64,000 nt of DNA, from the NCBI RefSeq assembly GCF_051014685.1, contig NW_027478786.1, forward strand, positions 310,001 to 374,000, given 5' to 3'. Positions 51,617-63,628 of this stretch are shown one piece after another; position 1 is the first letter of the stretch, and the number at the start of each line of letters is the position of its first letter. The notes beneath the pieces are model-generated. The model worked only from the letters and a program-made list of their open reading frames with translations. It ran no database searches and was not told the DNA's origin. A program made the translations under genes and the position numbers. The DNA is from Ptiloglossa arizonensis. Lineage: Eukaryota; Arthropoda; Insecta; Hymenoptera; Colletidae.

Positions 51617-53652
51617 ATCTGAAAGCACAAACTCGCCCGATTACAACGGTGTGAGTACTTTTCCCCTAGGCCATTCCAGTTATTGGTTTCGAGTATCAGA
51701 CTTGCGAAAATTTTGATGGTTTCTCAACCATTCCTTAATTACAAACTCCCATATCTCGCGAACGGATTGACGAACTCGAGAAATTCCTGTTGCATCTGAA
51801 AGTAGAAACTCTCCCGATTACAATGGTATGTGTATTTTTCCCCCAGGCCATTGTAGTTATTGGTTTCGAGTATCAGACTTGCGAAAATTTTGATGGTATC
51901 TCAACCATTCCTTAACTTCAAACTCCCATATCTCGCAAACGGATTGACGAACTCGAGAAATTCCTGTTGCATCTGAAAGTAGAAACACACCCGATTACAA
52001 TGGTGTGTGCACTTTTCCCCTAAGCCATACCAGTTATTGGTTTCGAGTATCCGACTTGCGAAAATTTTGATGGTTTCTCAACCATTCCTTAACTTCAAAA
52101 TCCCATATCTCGCGAACGGATTGATGAACTCGAGAAATTCCTGTTGCATCTGAAAGTATAAACTCGCCCGATTACAACGGTATGTGTATTTTTGCCCCAG
52201 GCCATAGCAGTTATTGGTTTCGAGTATCAGACTTGCGAAAATTATGATGGTTTCTCAACCATTCCTTAAGTTCAAACTCCCATATCTCGCGAACGGATTG
52301 ACGAACTCGAGACATTCCTATTCCATCTGAAAGCAGAAACTCGCCCGATTACAATGGTATGTGTATTTTTCCCCTAGGCCAATGTAGTTATTGGTTTCGA
52401 GTATCAGACTTGCGAAAATTATGATGGTTTCTCAACCATTCCTTAACTTCAAACTCCCATATCTCGCGAACGGATTGCCGAACTCGAGAAATTCCTGTTG
52501 CATCTGAAAGCAGATACTCGCCCGATTACAATGGTGTGTGTACTTTTCCCCTAGGCCATTCCAGTTATTGGTTTCGAGTATCAGACTTGCGAAATTTTTG
52601 TTGGTTTCTCAACCATTCCTTAACTTCAAACTCCCATATCTCGCGAACGGATTGACGAACTCGAGAAATTCCTGTTGCATCTGAAAGCACAAACTCGCCC
52701 GATTACAATGGTGTGTGTAGTTTTCCCCTAGGCCATTCCGGTTATTGGTTTCGAGTATCAGACTTCCGAAAATTTTGATAGTTTCTCAACCATTCCTTAA
52801 CTTCAAACTCCCATATCTCGCGAACGGATTGACGAACTCGAGAAATTCCTGTTGCATCTGAAAGCAGAAACTCGCCCGATTACAACGGTATGTGTATTTT
52901 TCCCCTAAGCCATATCAGTTATTGGTTTCGAGTATCCGACTTGCGAAAATTTTAATTGTTTCTCAACCATTCCTTAAGTTCAAACTCCCATATCTCGCGA
53001 ACGGATGGACGAACTCGAGACATTCCTATTCCATCTGAAAGCAGAAACTCGCCCGAGTACAACAGTATGTGTATTTTTCCCCTAGGCCACTGTAGTTATT
53101 GGTTTCGAGTATCAGACTTGCGAAAATTTTGATGGTTTCTCAACCATTCCTTAACTTCAAACTCCCATATCTCGCGAACGGATTGACGAACTCGAGAAAT
53201 TCCTGTTACATCTGAAAGTAGAAACTCGCCCGATTACAACGGTATGTGTACTTTTCCCCTAGGCCATTCCAGTTATTGGTTTCGAGTATCAGACTTCCGA
53301 AAATTTTGATGGTTTCTCAACCATTCCTTAACTTCAAACTCCCATATCTCGCGAACGGATTGACGAACTCGAGAAATTCCTGTTGCATCTGAAATCAGAA
53401 TCTCGCCCGATTACAACGGTATGTGTATTTTTGCCCTAGGCCATAGTAGTTATTGGTTTCGAGTGTCAGTACTTGCGAAAATTTTGATGGTTTTTCAACC
53501 ATTCCTCAACTTCAAACTCCCATATCTCGCGAACGGATTGACGAACTCGAGAAATTCCTCCTTGCATCTGAAAGTAGAAACTCGCCCGATCACAAAGGTA
53601 TGTTAATTTTTGCCTTAAGCCATAGTAGTTATTGGTTACGAGTATCAGACTT
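51592..53652. repeat. About 2.06-kb block, copy 2
   Basis: Partner of 46,810-48,870 at an offset of 4,782 bp and nearly identical by eye. It continues directly into 53,511-54,627, the second copy of the 50.5-51.6 kb block, so 51.6-54.6 kb is a composite of two separately copied segments. Confidence 0.88.
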
Positions 53653-54627
53653 ACGAAAATTATGATGGTTTCTCAACCATTCCTTAACTTCAAACTCCCA
53701 TATCTCGCGAACGGATTGACGAACTCGAGAAATTCCTGTTGCATCTGAAAGCACAAACTCGCCCGATTACAACGGTGTGTGTATTTTCCCCCTAAGCCAT
53801 ACCAGTTATTGGTTTCGAGTATCCGACTTGCGAAAATTGTAATTGTTTCTCAACCATTCCTTAAGTTCAAACTCCCATATCTCGCGAACGGAAGGACGAA
53901 CTCGAGACATTCCTATTCCATCTGAAAGCAGAAACTCGCCCGATTACAACGGTATGTGTATTTTTCCCCTAGGCCACTATAGTTATTGGTTTCGAGTATC
54001 AGACTTGCGAAAATTTTGATGGTTTCTCAACCATTCCCTAACTTCAAACTCCCATATCTCGCGAACGGATTGCCGAACTCGAGAATTTCCTGTTGCATCT
54101 GAAAGCAGATACTCGCCCGATTACAATGGTGTGTGTACTTTTCCCCTAGGCCATTCCAGTTATTGGTTTCGAGTATCAGACTTCCGAAAATTTTGATGGT
54201 TTCTCAACCATTCCTTAACTTCAAACTCCCATATCTCGCGAACGGATTGACGAACTCGAGAAATTCCGGTTGCATCTGAAAGCAGAAACTCGCCCGATTA
54301 CATCGGTATGTGTATTTTTGCTCTAGGCCATAGTAGTTATTGGTTTCGAGTATCAGACTTTCGAAAATTTTTATGGTTTTTCAACCATTCCTTAACTTCA
54401 AACTCCCATAACTCGCGAACGGATTGACGAACTCGAGAAATTCCTGTTGCATCTGAAAGCACAAACTTGCCCGATTACAATGGTGTGTGTAGTTTTCCCC
54501 TAGGCCATTCCGGTTATTGGTTTCGAGTATCAGACTTCCGAAAATTTTGATGGTTTCACAACCATTCCATAACTTCAAACTCCCATATCTCGCGAACGGA
54601 TTGACGAACTCCAGAAATTCCTGTTGC
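53511..54627. repeat. 17-monomer-spaced block, copy 2
   Basis: Partner of 50,500-51,616. Private changes are gtgtattttccccctaag, gcgaaaattgtaattg and ccactatag. It ends where this copy has gttgcatctgaaagcag and the upstream copy has gttgtatctgaaagcac. Confidence 0.85.
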
Positions 54628-56077
54628 ATCTGAAAGCAGAAACTCGCCCCATTACAACGGTATGTGTATTTTTCCCCTAAGCCATACCAGTTATTGGTTT
54701 CGAGTATCCGACTTGCGAAAATTTTGATGGTTTCTCAACCATTCCTTAACTTCAAACTCCCATATCTCGCGAACGGATTGACGAACTCGAGAAATTCCTG
54801 TTGCATCTGAAAGCAGAAACTCGCCCGATTACAACGGTATGGGTATTTTTGCTCTAGGCCATAGTAGTTATTGGTTTCGAGCATCAGACTTGCGAAAATT
54901 TCGATGGTTTCTCAACCATTCCTTAACTTCAAACTCCCATATCTCGCGAACGGATTGCCGAACTCGAGAAATTCCTGTTGCATCTGAAAGCAGATACTCG
55001 CCCGATTACAATGGTGTGTGTACTTTTCCCCTAGGCCATTCCGGTTATTGGTTTCGAGTATCAGACTTCCGAAAATTTTGATGGTTTCGCAACCATTCCT
55101 TAACTTCAAACTCCCATATCTCCCGAACGGATTGACGAACTCGAGAAATTCCTGTTGCATCTGAAATCAGAATCTCGCCCGATTACAACGGTATGTGTAT
55201 TTTTGCCCTAGGCCATAGTAGTTATTGGTTTCGAGTATCCGACTTGCGAAAATTTTGATGGTTTTTCAACCATTCCTCAACTTCAAACTCCCATATCTCG
55301 CGAACGGATTGACGAACTCGAGAAATTCCGGTTGCATCTGAAAGCAGAAACTCGCCCGATTACATCGGTATGTGTATTTTTGCTCTAGGCCATAGTAGTT
55401 ATTGGTTTCGAGTATCAGACTTTCGAAAATTTTTATGGTTTTTCAACCATTCCTTAACTTCAAACTCCCATAACTCGCGAACGGATTGACGAACTCGAGA
55501 AATTCCTGTTGCATCTGAAAGCACAAACTCGCCCGATTACAATGGTGTGTGTAGTTTTCCCCTAGGCCATTCCGGTTATTGGTTTCGAGTATCAGACTTG
55601 CGAAATTTTTGTTGGTTTCTCAACCATTCCTTAACTTCAAACTCCCATATCTCGCGAACGGATTGACGAACTCGAGAAATTCCTGTTGCATCTGAAAGTA
55701 GAAACTCGCCCGATTACAACGGTATGTGTATTTTTCCCCTAGGCCATTGTAGTCATTGGTTTCGAGTATCAGACTGGCGAAAATTTTGATGGTTTCTCAA
55801 CCATTCCTTAAATTCAAACTCCCATGTCTCGCGAACGGATTAACGAACTCGAGAAATTCCTGTTGCATCTGAATGCACAAACTCGCCCGATTACAATGGT
55901 GTGTGTAGTTTTCCCCTAGGCCATTCCGGTTATTGGTTTCGAGTATCCGACTTGCGAAAATTTTGATGGCTTCTCAACAATTCCTTAACTTCAAACTCCC
56001 ATATCTCGCGAACGGATTCACGAACTCGAGAAATTCCTGTTGCATCTGAAAGCAGAAACTCGTCCTATTACAATGGT

Positions 56078-58600
56078 GTGTGTACTTTTCCCCTATTTCA
56101 TTCCTGTTATTGGTTTCGAGTATCAGACTTGCGGAAATTTTTATGGTTTCTCAACCATTCCTTAACTTCAAACTCCCATATCTTGCGAACGGATAGACGA
56201 ACTCGAGAAATTCCTGTTGCATCTGAAAGTAGAAACTCTCCCGATTGCAACGGTATGTGTATTTTTCCCCTAGTGCATTGTAGTTATTGGTTTCGAGTAT
56301 CAGACATGCGAAAATTTTGATGGTTTCTCAACCATTCCTTAAATTCAAACTCCCATATCTCGCGAACGGATTCACGAACTCGAGAAATTCCTGTTGCATC
56401 TGGAAGCAGAAACTCGTCCTATTACAACGGTATGTGTATTTTTGCCCCAGGCCATAGTAGTTATTGGTTTCGAGTATCAGACTTGCGAAAATTATGATGG
56501 TTTCTCAACCATTCCTTAACTTCAAACTCCCATATCTCGCGAACGGATTCACGAACTCGAGAAATTCCTGTTGCATCTGAAAGTAGAATCTCGCCAGATT
56601 ACAATGGTGTGTGTACTTTTCCCCTAGGCCATTCCAGTTACTGGTTTCGAGTATCAGACTTGCGAAAATTTTGATGGTTTCTCAACCATTCCTTAATTTC
56701 AAACTCCCATATCTCGCGAACGGATTGACGATCTCGAGAAATTCCTGTTGCATCTGAAAGCAGAGACTCGCCCGATTACAACGGTATGTGTATTTTTGCC
56801 CTAGGCCATAGTAGTTATTGTTTTCGAGTATCAGACTTGCGAAAATTTTGATGGTTTCTCAACCATTCCGTAACTTCAAACTCCCATATCTCGCGAACGG
56901 ATTGACGAACTCGAGGAATTCCTGTTGCATCTGAAAGTAGAAACTCACCCGATTACAATGGTCTGTGTACTTTTCCCCTAGGCCATTCCAGTTACTGGTT
57001 ACGAGTTTCAGACTTGCGAAAATTTTAATGGTTTCTCAACCATTCCTTAACTTCAAACTCCCATATCTCGCGAACGGATTGCCGAACTCGAGAAATTCCT
57101 GTTGCATCTGAAAGCAGAAACTCGCCCGATTACAATGGTGTGTGTACTGTTCCCCTAGGCCATTCCAGTTATTGGTTTCGAGTATCCGACTTGCGAAAAT
57201 TTTGATGGCTTCTCAACAATTCCTTAACTTCAAACTCCCATATCTCGCGAACGGATTGACGAACTCGAGAAATTCCTGTTGCATCTGAAAGCAGAAACTC
57301 GTCCTATTACAATGGTGTGTGTACTTTTCCCCTATTTCATTCCTGTTATTGGTTTCGAGTATCAGACTTGCGAAAATTTCGATGGTTTCTCAACCATTCT
57401 TTAACTTCAAACTCCCATATCTCGCGAACGGATTGCCGAACTCGAGAAATTCCTGTTGCATCTGAAAGCAGAAACTCGCCCGATTACAATGGTGTGTGTA
57501 CTGGTCCCCTAGGCCATTCCAGTTATTGGTTTCGAGTATCGAACTTGCGAAAATTTTGATGGTTTCTCAACCATTCCTTAACTTCAAACTCCCATATCTC
57601 GCGAACGGATTGACGAACTCGAGAAATTCCTGTTGCATCTGAAAGCAGAAACTCGTCCGATTACAACGGTATGTGTATTTTTGCCCCAGGCCATAGTGGT
57701 TATTGGTTTCGAGTATCAGACTTGCGAAAATTATGATGGTTCTCAACCATTCCTTAACTTCAAACTCCCATATCTCGCGAACGGATTGACGAACTCGAGA
57801 AATTCCTGTTGCATCGGAAAGCAGAAACTGGCACGATTACAATTGTGTGTGTACTTTTCCACTAAGCCATTCCAGTTATTGGTTTCGAGTATCCGACTTG
57901 CGAAAATTTTGATGGCTTCTCAACAATTCCTTAACTTCAAACTCCCATATCTCGCGAACGGATAGACGAACTCGAGAAATTCCTGTTGCATCTGAAAGTA
58001 GAAACTCTCCCGATTGCAACGGTATGTGTATTTTTCCCGTAGTGCATTGTAGTTATTGGTTTCGAGTATCAGACATGCGAAAATTTTGATGGTTTCTCAA
58101 CCATTCCTAAAATTCAAACTCCCATATCTCGCGAACGGATTCACGAACTCGAGAAATTCCTGTTGCATCTGAAAGTAGAAACTCTCCCGATTGCAACGGT
58201 ATGTGTATTTTTCCCCTAGTGCATTGTAGTTATTGGTTTCGAGTATCAGACATGCGAAAATTTTGATGGTTTCTCAACCATTCCTTAAATTCAAACTCCC
58301 ATATCTCGCGAACGGATTCACGAACTCGAGAAATTCCTGTTGCATCTGAAAGTAGAATCTCGCCAGATTGCAATGGTGTGTGTACTTTTCCCCTAGGCCA
58401 TTCCAGTTACTGGTTTCGAGTATCAGACTTGCGAAAATTTTGTTGGTTTCTCAACCATTCCTTAACTTCAAAATCCCATATCTCGCGAACGGATTGACGA
58501 TCTCGAGAAATTCCTGTTGCATCTGAAAGCAGAAACTCGCCCGATTACAACGGTATGTGTATTTTTGCCCTAGGCCATAGTAGTTATTGTTTTCGAGTAT
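56078..58600. repeat. Right-hand domain begins: class D tails
   Basis: From about 56,078 new tail variants appear that I did not see to the left: 'cccctatttcattcctg' and 'tagtgcattgtag', together with gattcacg, gacatgcg, ctctcccgattgc and aacaattcc. Segment 57,070-57,640 is related to 59,900-60,470 at an offset of 2,831 bp. A one-base deletion, gatggttctcaacc at about 57,736, is private to this copy. Confidence 0.8.
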
Positions 58601-59680
58601 CAGACTTGCGAAAATTTTGATGGTTTCTCAACCATTCCGTAACTTCAAACTCCCATATCTCGCGAACGGATTGACGAACTCGAGGAATTCCTCTTGCATC
58701 TGAAAGTAGAAACTCACCCGATTACAATGGTCTGTGTACTTTTCCCCTAGGCCATTCCAGTTACTGGTTACGAGTTTCAGACTTGCGAAAATTTTAATGG
58801 TTTCTCAACCATTCCTTAACTTCAAACTCCCATATCTCGCGAACGGATTGACGAACTCGAGAAATTCCTGTTGCATCTGAAAGCAGAAACTCGCCCGATT
58901 ACAACGGTATGTGTATTTTTGCCTTAGGCCATAGCAGTTATTGGTTTCGAGTATCGGACTTGCGAAAATTTTGATGGCTTCTCAAACATTCCTTAACTTC
59001 AAACTCCCATATCTCGCGAACGGATTGACGAACTCGAGAAATTCCTGTTGCATCTGAAAGCAGAAACTCGCCCGATTACAACGGTATGTGTATTTTTGCC
59101 TTAGGCCATAGCAGTTATTGGCTTCGAGTATCAGACTTGCGAAAATTTTGATGGTTCCTCAAACATTCCTTAACTTCAAACTCCCATATCTCGCGAACGG
59201 ATTCACGAACTCGAGAAATTCCTGTTGCATCTTAAAGCAGAAACTCGTCCGATTACAACGGTATGTGTATTTTTGCCCCAGGCCATAGTAGTTATTGGTT
59301 TCGAGTATCAGACTTGCGAAAATTATGATGGTTTCGCAACCATTCCTTAACTTCAAACTCCCTTATCTCGCGAACGGATTGACGAACTCGAGAAATTCCT
59401 GTTGCATCTGAAAGTAGAAACTCACCCGATTACAATGGTGTGTGTACTTTTCCCCTAAGCCGTTCCAGTTATTGGTTTCGAGTATACGTCTTGCGAAAAT
59501 TTTGATGGTTTCCCAAGCATTCCGTAACTTCAAACTCCCATATCTCGCGAACGGATTGACGAACTCGAGAAATTCCTGTTGCATCTGAAAGTAGAAACTC
59601 ACCCGATTACAATGGTGTGTGTACTTTTCCCCTAGGCCATTCCAGTTATTGGTTTCGAGTATCCAACTTGCGGAAATTTT
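58601..59680. repeat. Mixed class A/B monomers between the two class D stretches
   Basis: Ordinary monomers with a cluster of variants around gccttaggccatagcag, ctcaaacattcc, gtttcgcaacc, cccaagcattcc and gtatacgtc. The loss of the regular minus-strand stop in 'tctcaacc' (changed to gcaacc or ccaagc) opens 65 to 79 codons of a minus-strand frame here. No other content is seen. Confidence 0.78.
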
Positions 59681-61627
59681 GATGGTTTCTCAACCATTCC
59701 TTAACTTCAAACTCCCATATCTCGCGAACGGATTGACGAACTCGAGAAATTCCTGTTGCAACTGAAAGTAGAATCTCGCCAGATTACACTGGTGTGTGTA
59801 CTTTTCCCCTAGGCCATTCCAGTTACTGGTTTCGAGTATCAGACTTGCGAAAATTTTGATGGTTTCTCAACCATTCCTTAACATCAAACTCCCATATCTC
59901 GCGAACGGATTGCCGAACTCGAGAAATTCCCGTTGCATCTTAAAGCAGAAACTCGCCCGATTACAATGGTGTGTGTACTGTTCCCCTAGGCCATTCCAGT
60001 TATTGGTTTCGAGTATCCGACTTGCGAAAATTTTGATGGCTTCTCAACAATTCCTTAACTTCAAACTCCCATATCTCGCGAACGGATTGACGAACTCGAG
60101 AAATTCCTGTTGCATCTGAAAGCAGAAACTCGTCCTATTACAATGGTGTGTGTACTTTTCCCCTATTTCATTCCTGTTATTGGTTTCGAGTATCAGACTT
60201 GCGAAAATTTCGATGGTTTCTCAACCATTCCTTAACTTCAAACTCCCATATCTCGCGAACGGATTGCCGAACTCGAGAAATTCCTGTTGCATCTGAAAGC
60301 AGAAACTCGCCCGATTACAATGGTGTGTGTACTGTTCCCCTAGGCCATTCCAGTTATTGGTTTCGAGTATCGAACTTGCGAAAATTTTGATGGTTTCTCA
60401 ACCATTCCTTAACTTCAAACTCCCATATCTCGCGAACGGATTGACGAACTCGAGAAATTCCGGTTGCATCTGAAAGCAGAAACTCGCCCCATTACAACGG
60501 TATGTGTATTTATGCCCTAGGCCATAGTAGCTATTGGTTTCGAGTATCAGGCTTGCGAAAATTTTGATGGTTTTTCAACCATTCCTTAACTTCAAACTCC
60601 CATATCTCGCGAACGGATTGACGAACTCGAGAAATTCCTGTTGCATCTGAAAGCAGAAACTCGTCCGATTACAACGGTATGTGTATTTTTGCCCCAGGCC
60701 ATAGTGGTTATTGGTTTCGAGTATCAGACTTGCGAAAATTATGATGGTTTCTCAACCATTCCTTAACTTCAAACTCCCATATCTCGCGAACGGATTGACG
60801 AACTCGAGAAATTCCTGTTGCATCGGAAAGCAGAAACTGGCACGATTACAATTGTGTGTGTACTTTTCCACTAAGCCATTCCAGTTATTGGTTTCGAGTA
60901 TCCGACTTGCGAAAATTTTGATGGCTTCTCAACAATTCCTTAACTTCAAACTCCCATATCTCGCGAACGGATTGACGAACTCGAGAAATTCCTGTTGCAT
61001 CTGAAAGCAGAAACTCGTCCTATTACAATGGTGTGTGTACTTTTCCCCTATTTCATTCCTGTTATTGGTTTCGAGTATCAGACTTGCGGAAATTTTTATG
61101 GTTTCTCAACCATTCCTTAACTTCAAACTCCCATATCTCGCGAACGGATAGACGAACTCGAGAAATTCCTGTTGCATCTGAAAGTAGAAACTCTCCCGAT
61201 TGCAACGGTATGTGTATTTTTCCCGTAGTGCATTGTAGTTATTGGTTTCGAGTATCAGACATGCGAAAATTTTGATGGTTTCTCAACCATTCCTTAAATT
61301 CAAACTCCCATATCTCGCGAACGGATTCACGAACTCGAGAAATTCCTGTTGCATCTGAAAGTAGAAACTCTCCCGATTGCAACGGTATGTGTATTTTTCC
61401 CCTAGTGCATTGTAGTTATTGGTTTCGAGTATCAGACATGCGAAAATTTTGATGGTTTCTCAACCATTCCTTAAATTCAAACTCCCATATCTCGCGAACG
61501 GATTCACGAACTCGAGAAATTCCTGTTGCATCTGGAAGCAGAAACTCGTCCGATTACAAAGGTATGTGTATTTTTGCCCCAGGCCATAGTAGTTATTGGT
61601 TTCGAGTATCAGACTTGCGAAAATTAT
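59681..61627. repeat. 11-monomer unit, copy 1 (1,947 bp)
   Basis: First of two tandem 1,947-bp (11 x 177) units. Markers exactly 1,947 bp apart include gcaactgaaag (the following 'actgaaag' is at 59,761 and 61,708), attacactgg, ccttaacatc, aattcccgttgc, the class D 'tatttcattcc' monomers, gtatcgaac, tttatgcccta, gtagctattgg, gcatcggaaag, ctggcacg and ttccactaag. I found no difference between the two copies in the stretches I compared. Confidence 0.92.
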
Positions 61628-63574
61628 GATGGTTTCTCAACCATTCCTTAACTTCAAACTCCCATATCTCGCGAACGGATTGACGAACTCGAGAAATTCC
61701 TGTTGCAACTGAAAGTAGAATCTCGCCAGATTACACTGGTGTGTGTACTTTTCCCCTAGGCCATTCCAGTTACTGGTTTCGAGTATCAGACTTGCGAAAA
61801 TTTTGATGGTTTCTCAACCATTCCTTAACATCAAACTCCCATATCTCGCGAACGGATTGCCGAACTCGAGAAATTCCCGTTGCATCTTAAAGCAGAAACT
61901 CGCCCGATTACAATGGTGTGTGTACTGTTCCCCTAGGCCATTCCAGTTATTGGTTTCGAGTATCCGACTTGCGAAAATTTTGATGGCTTCTCAACAATTC
62001 CTTAACTTCAAACTCCCATATCTCGCGAACGGATTGACGAACTCGAGAAATTCCTGTTGCATCTGAAAGCAGAAACTCGTCCTATTACAATGGTGTGTGT
62101 ACTTTTCCCCTATTTCATTCCTGTTATTGGTTTCGAGTATCAGACTTGCGAAAATTTCGATGGTTTCTCAACCATTCCTTAACTTCAAACTCCCATATCT
62201 CGCGAACGGATTGCCGAACTCGAGAAATTCCTGTTGCATCTGAAAGCAGAAACTCGCCCGATTACAATGGTGTGTGTACTGTTCCCCTAGGCCATTCCAG
62301 TTATTGGTTTCGAGTATCGAACTTGCGAAAATTTTGATGGTTTCTCAACCATTCCTTAACTTCAAACTCCCATATCTCGCGAACGGATTGACGAACTCGA
62401 GAAATTCCGGTTGCATCTGAAAGCAGAAACTCGCCCCATTACAACGGTATGTGTATTTATGCCCTAGGCCATAGTAGCTATTGGTTTCGAGTATCAGGCT
62501 TGCGAAAATTTTGATGGTTTTTCAACCATTCCTTAACTTCAAACTCCCATATCTCGCGAACGGATTGACGAACTCGAGAAATTCCTGTTGCATCTGAAAG
62601 CAGAAACTCGTCCGATTACAACGGTATGTGTATTTTTGCCCCAGGCCATAGTGGTTATTGGTTTCGAGTATCAGACTTGCGAAAATTATGATGGTTTCTC
62701 AACCATTCCTTAACTTCAAACTCCCATATCTCGCGAACGGATTGACGAACTCGAGAAATTCCTGTTGCATCGGAAAGCAGAAACTGGCACGATTACAATT
62801 GTGTGTGTACTTTTCCACTAAGCCATTCCAGTTATTGGTTTCGAGTATCCGACTTGCGAAAATTTTGATGGCTTCTCAACAATTCCTTAACTTCAAACTC
62901 CCATATCTCGCGAACGGATTGACGAACTCGAGAAATTCCTGTTGCATCTGAAAGCAGAAACTCGTCCTATTACAATGGTGTGTGTACTTTTCCCCTATTT
63001 CATTCCTGTTATTGGTTTCGAGTATCAGACTTGCGGAAATTTTTATGGTTTCTCAACCATTCCTTAACTTCAAACTCCCATATCTCGCGAACGGATAGAC
63101 GAACTCGAGAAATTCCTGTTGCATCTGAAAGTAGAAACTCTCCCGATTGCAACGGTATGTGTATTTTTCCCGTAGTGCATTGTAGTTATTGGTTTCGAGT
63201 ATCAGACATGCGAAAATTTTGATGGTTTCTCAACCATTCCTTAAATTCAAACTCCCATATCTCGCGAACGGATTCACGAACTCGAGAAATTCCTGTTGCA
63301 TCTGAAAGTAGAAACTCTCCCGATTGCAACGGTATGTGTATTTTTCCCCTAGTGCATTGTAGTTATTGGTTTCGAGTATCAGACATGCGAAAATTTTGAT
63401 GGTTTCTCAACCATTCCTTAAATTCAAACTCCCATATCTCGCGAACGGATTCACGAACTCGAGAAATTCCTGTTGCATCTGGAAGCAGAAACTCGTCCGA
63501 TTACAAAGGTATGTGTATTTTTGCCCCAGGCCATAGTAGTTATTGGTTTCGAGTATCAGACTTGCGAAAATTAT
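61628..63574. repeat. 11-monomer unit, copy 2 (1,947 bp)
   Basis: Tandem partner of 59,681-61,627, apparently identical. Identity continues for about 54 bp into a third unit (to about 63,628), after which the sequence diverges: gattcacg with gttgcatctg in place of gattgacg with gttgcaactg. Such perfect copies indicate the youngest amplification in the window, or a possible assembly duplication. Confidence 0.92.
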
Positions 63575-63628
63575 GATGGTTTCTCAACCATTCCTTAACT
63601 TCAAACTCCCATATCTCGCGAACGGATT

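Noticed and set aside
59796..60119. 107-codon plus-strand frame, repeated at 61,743-62,066
   Set aside because: A frame-2 reading of class A and D monomers within the 1,947-bp tandem copies. It repeats a 59-residue pattern and has no recognisable domain.
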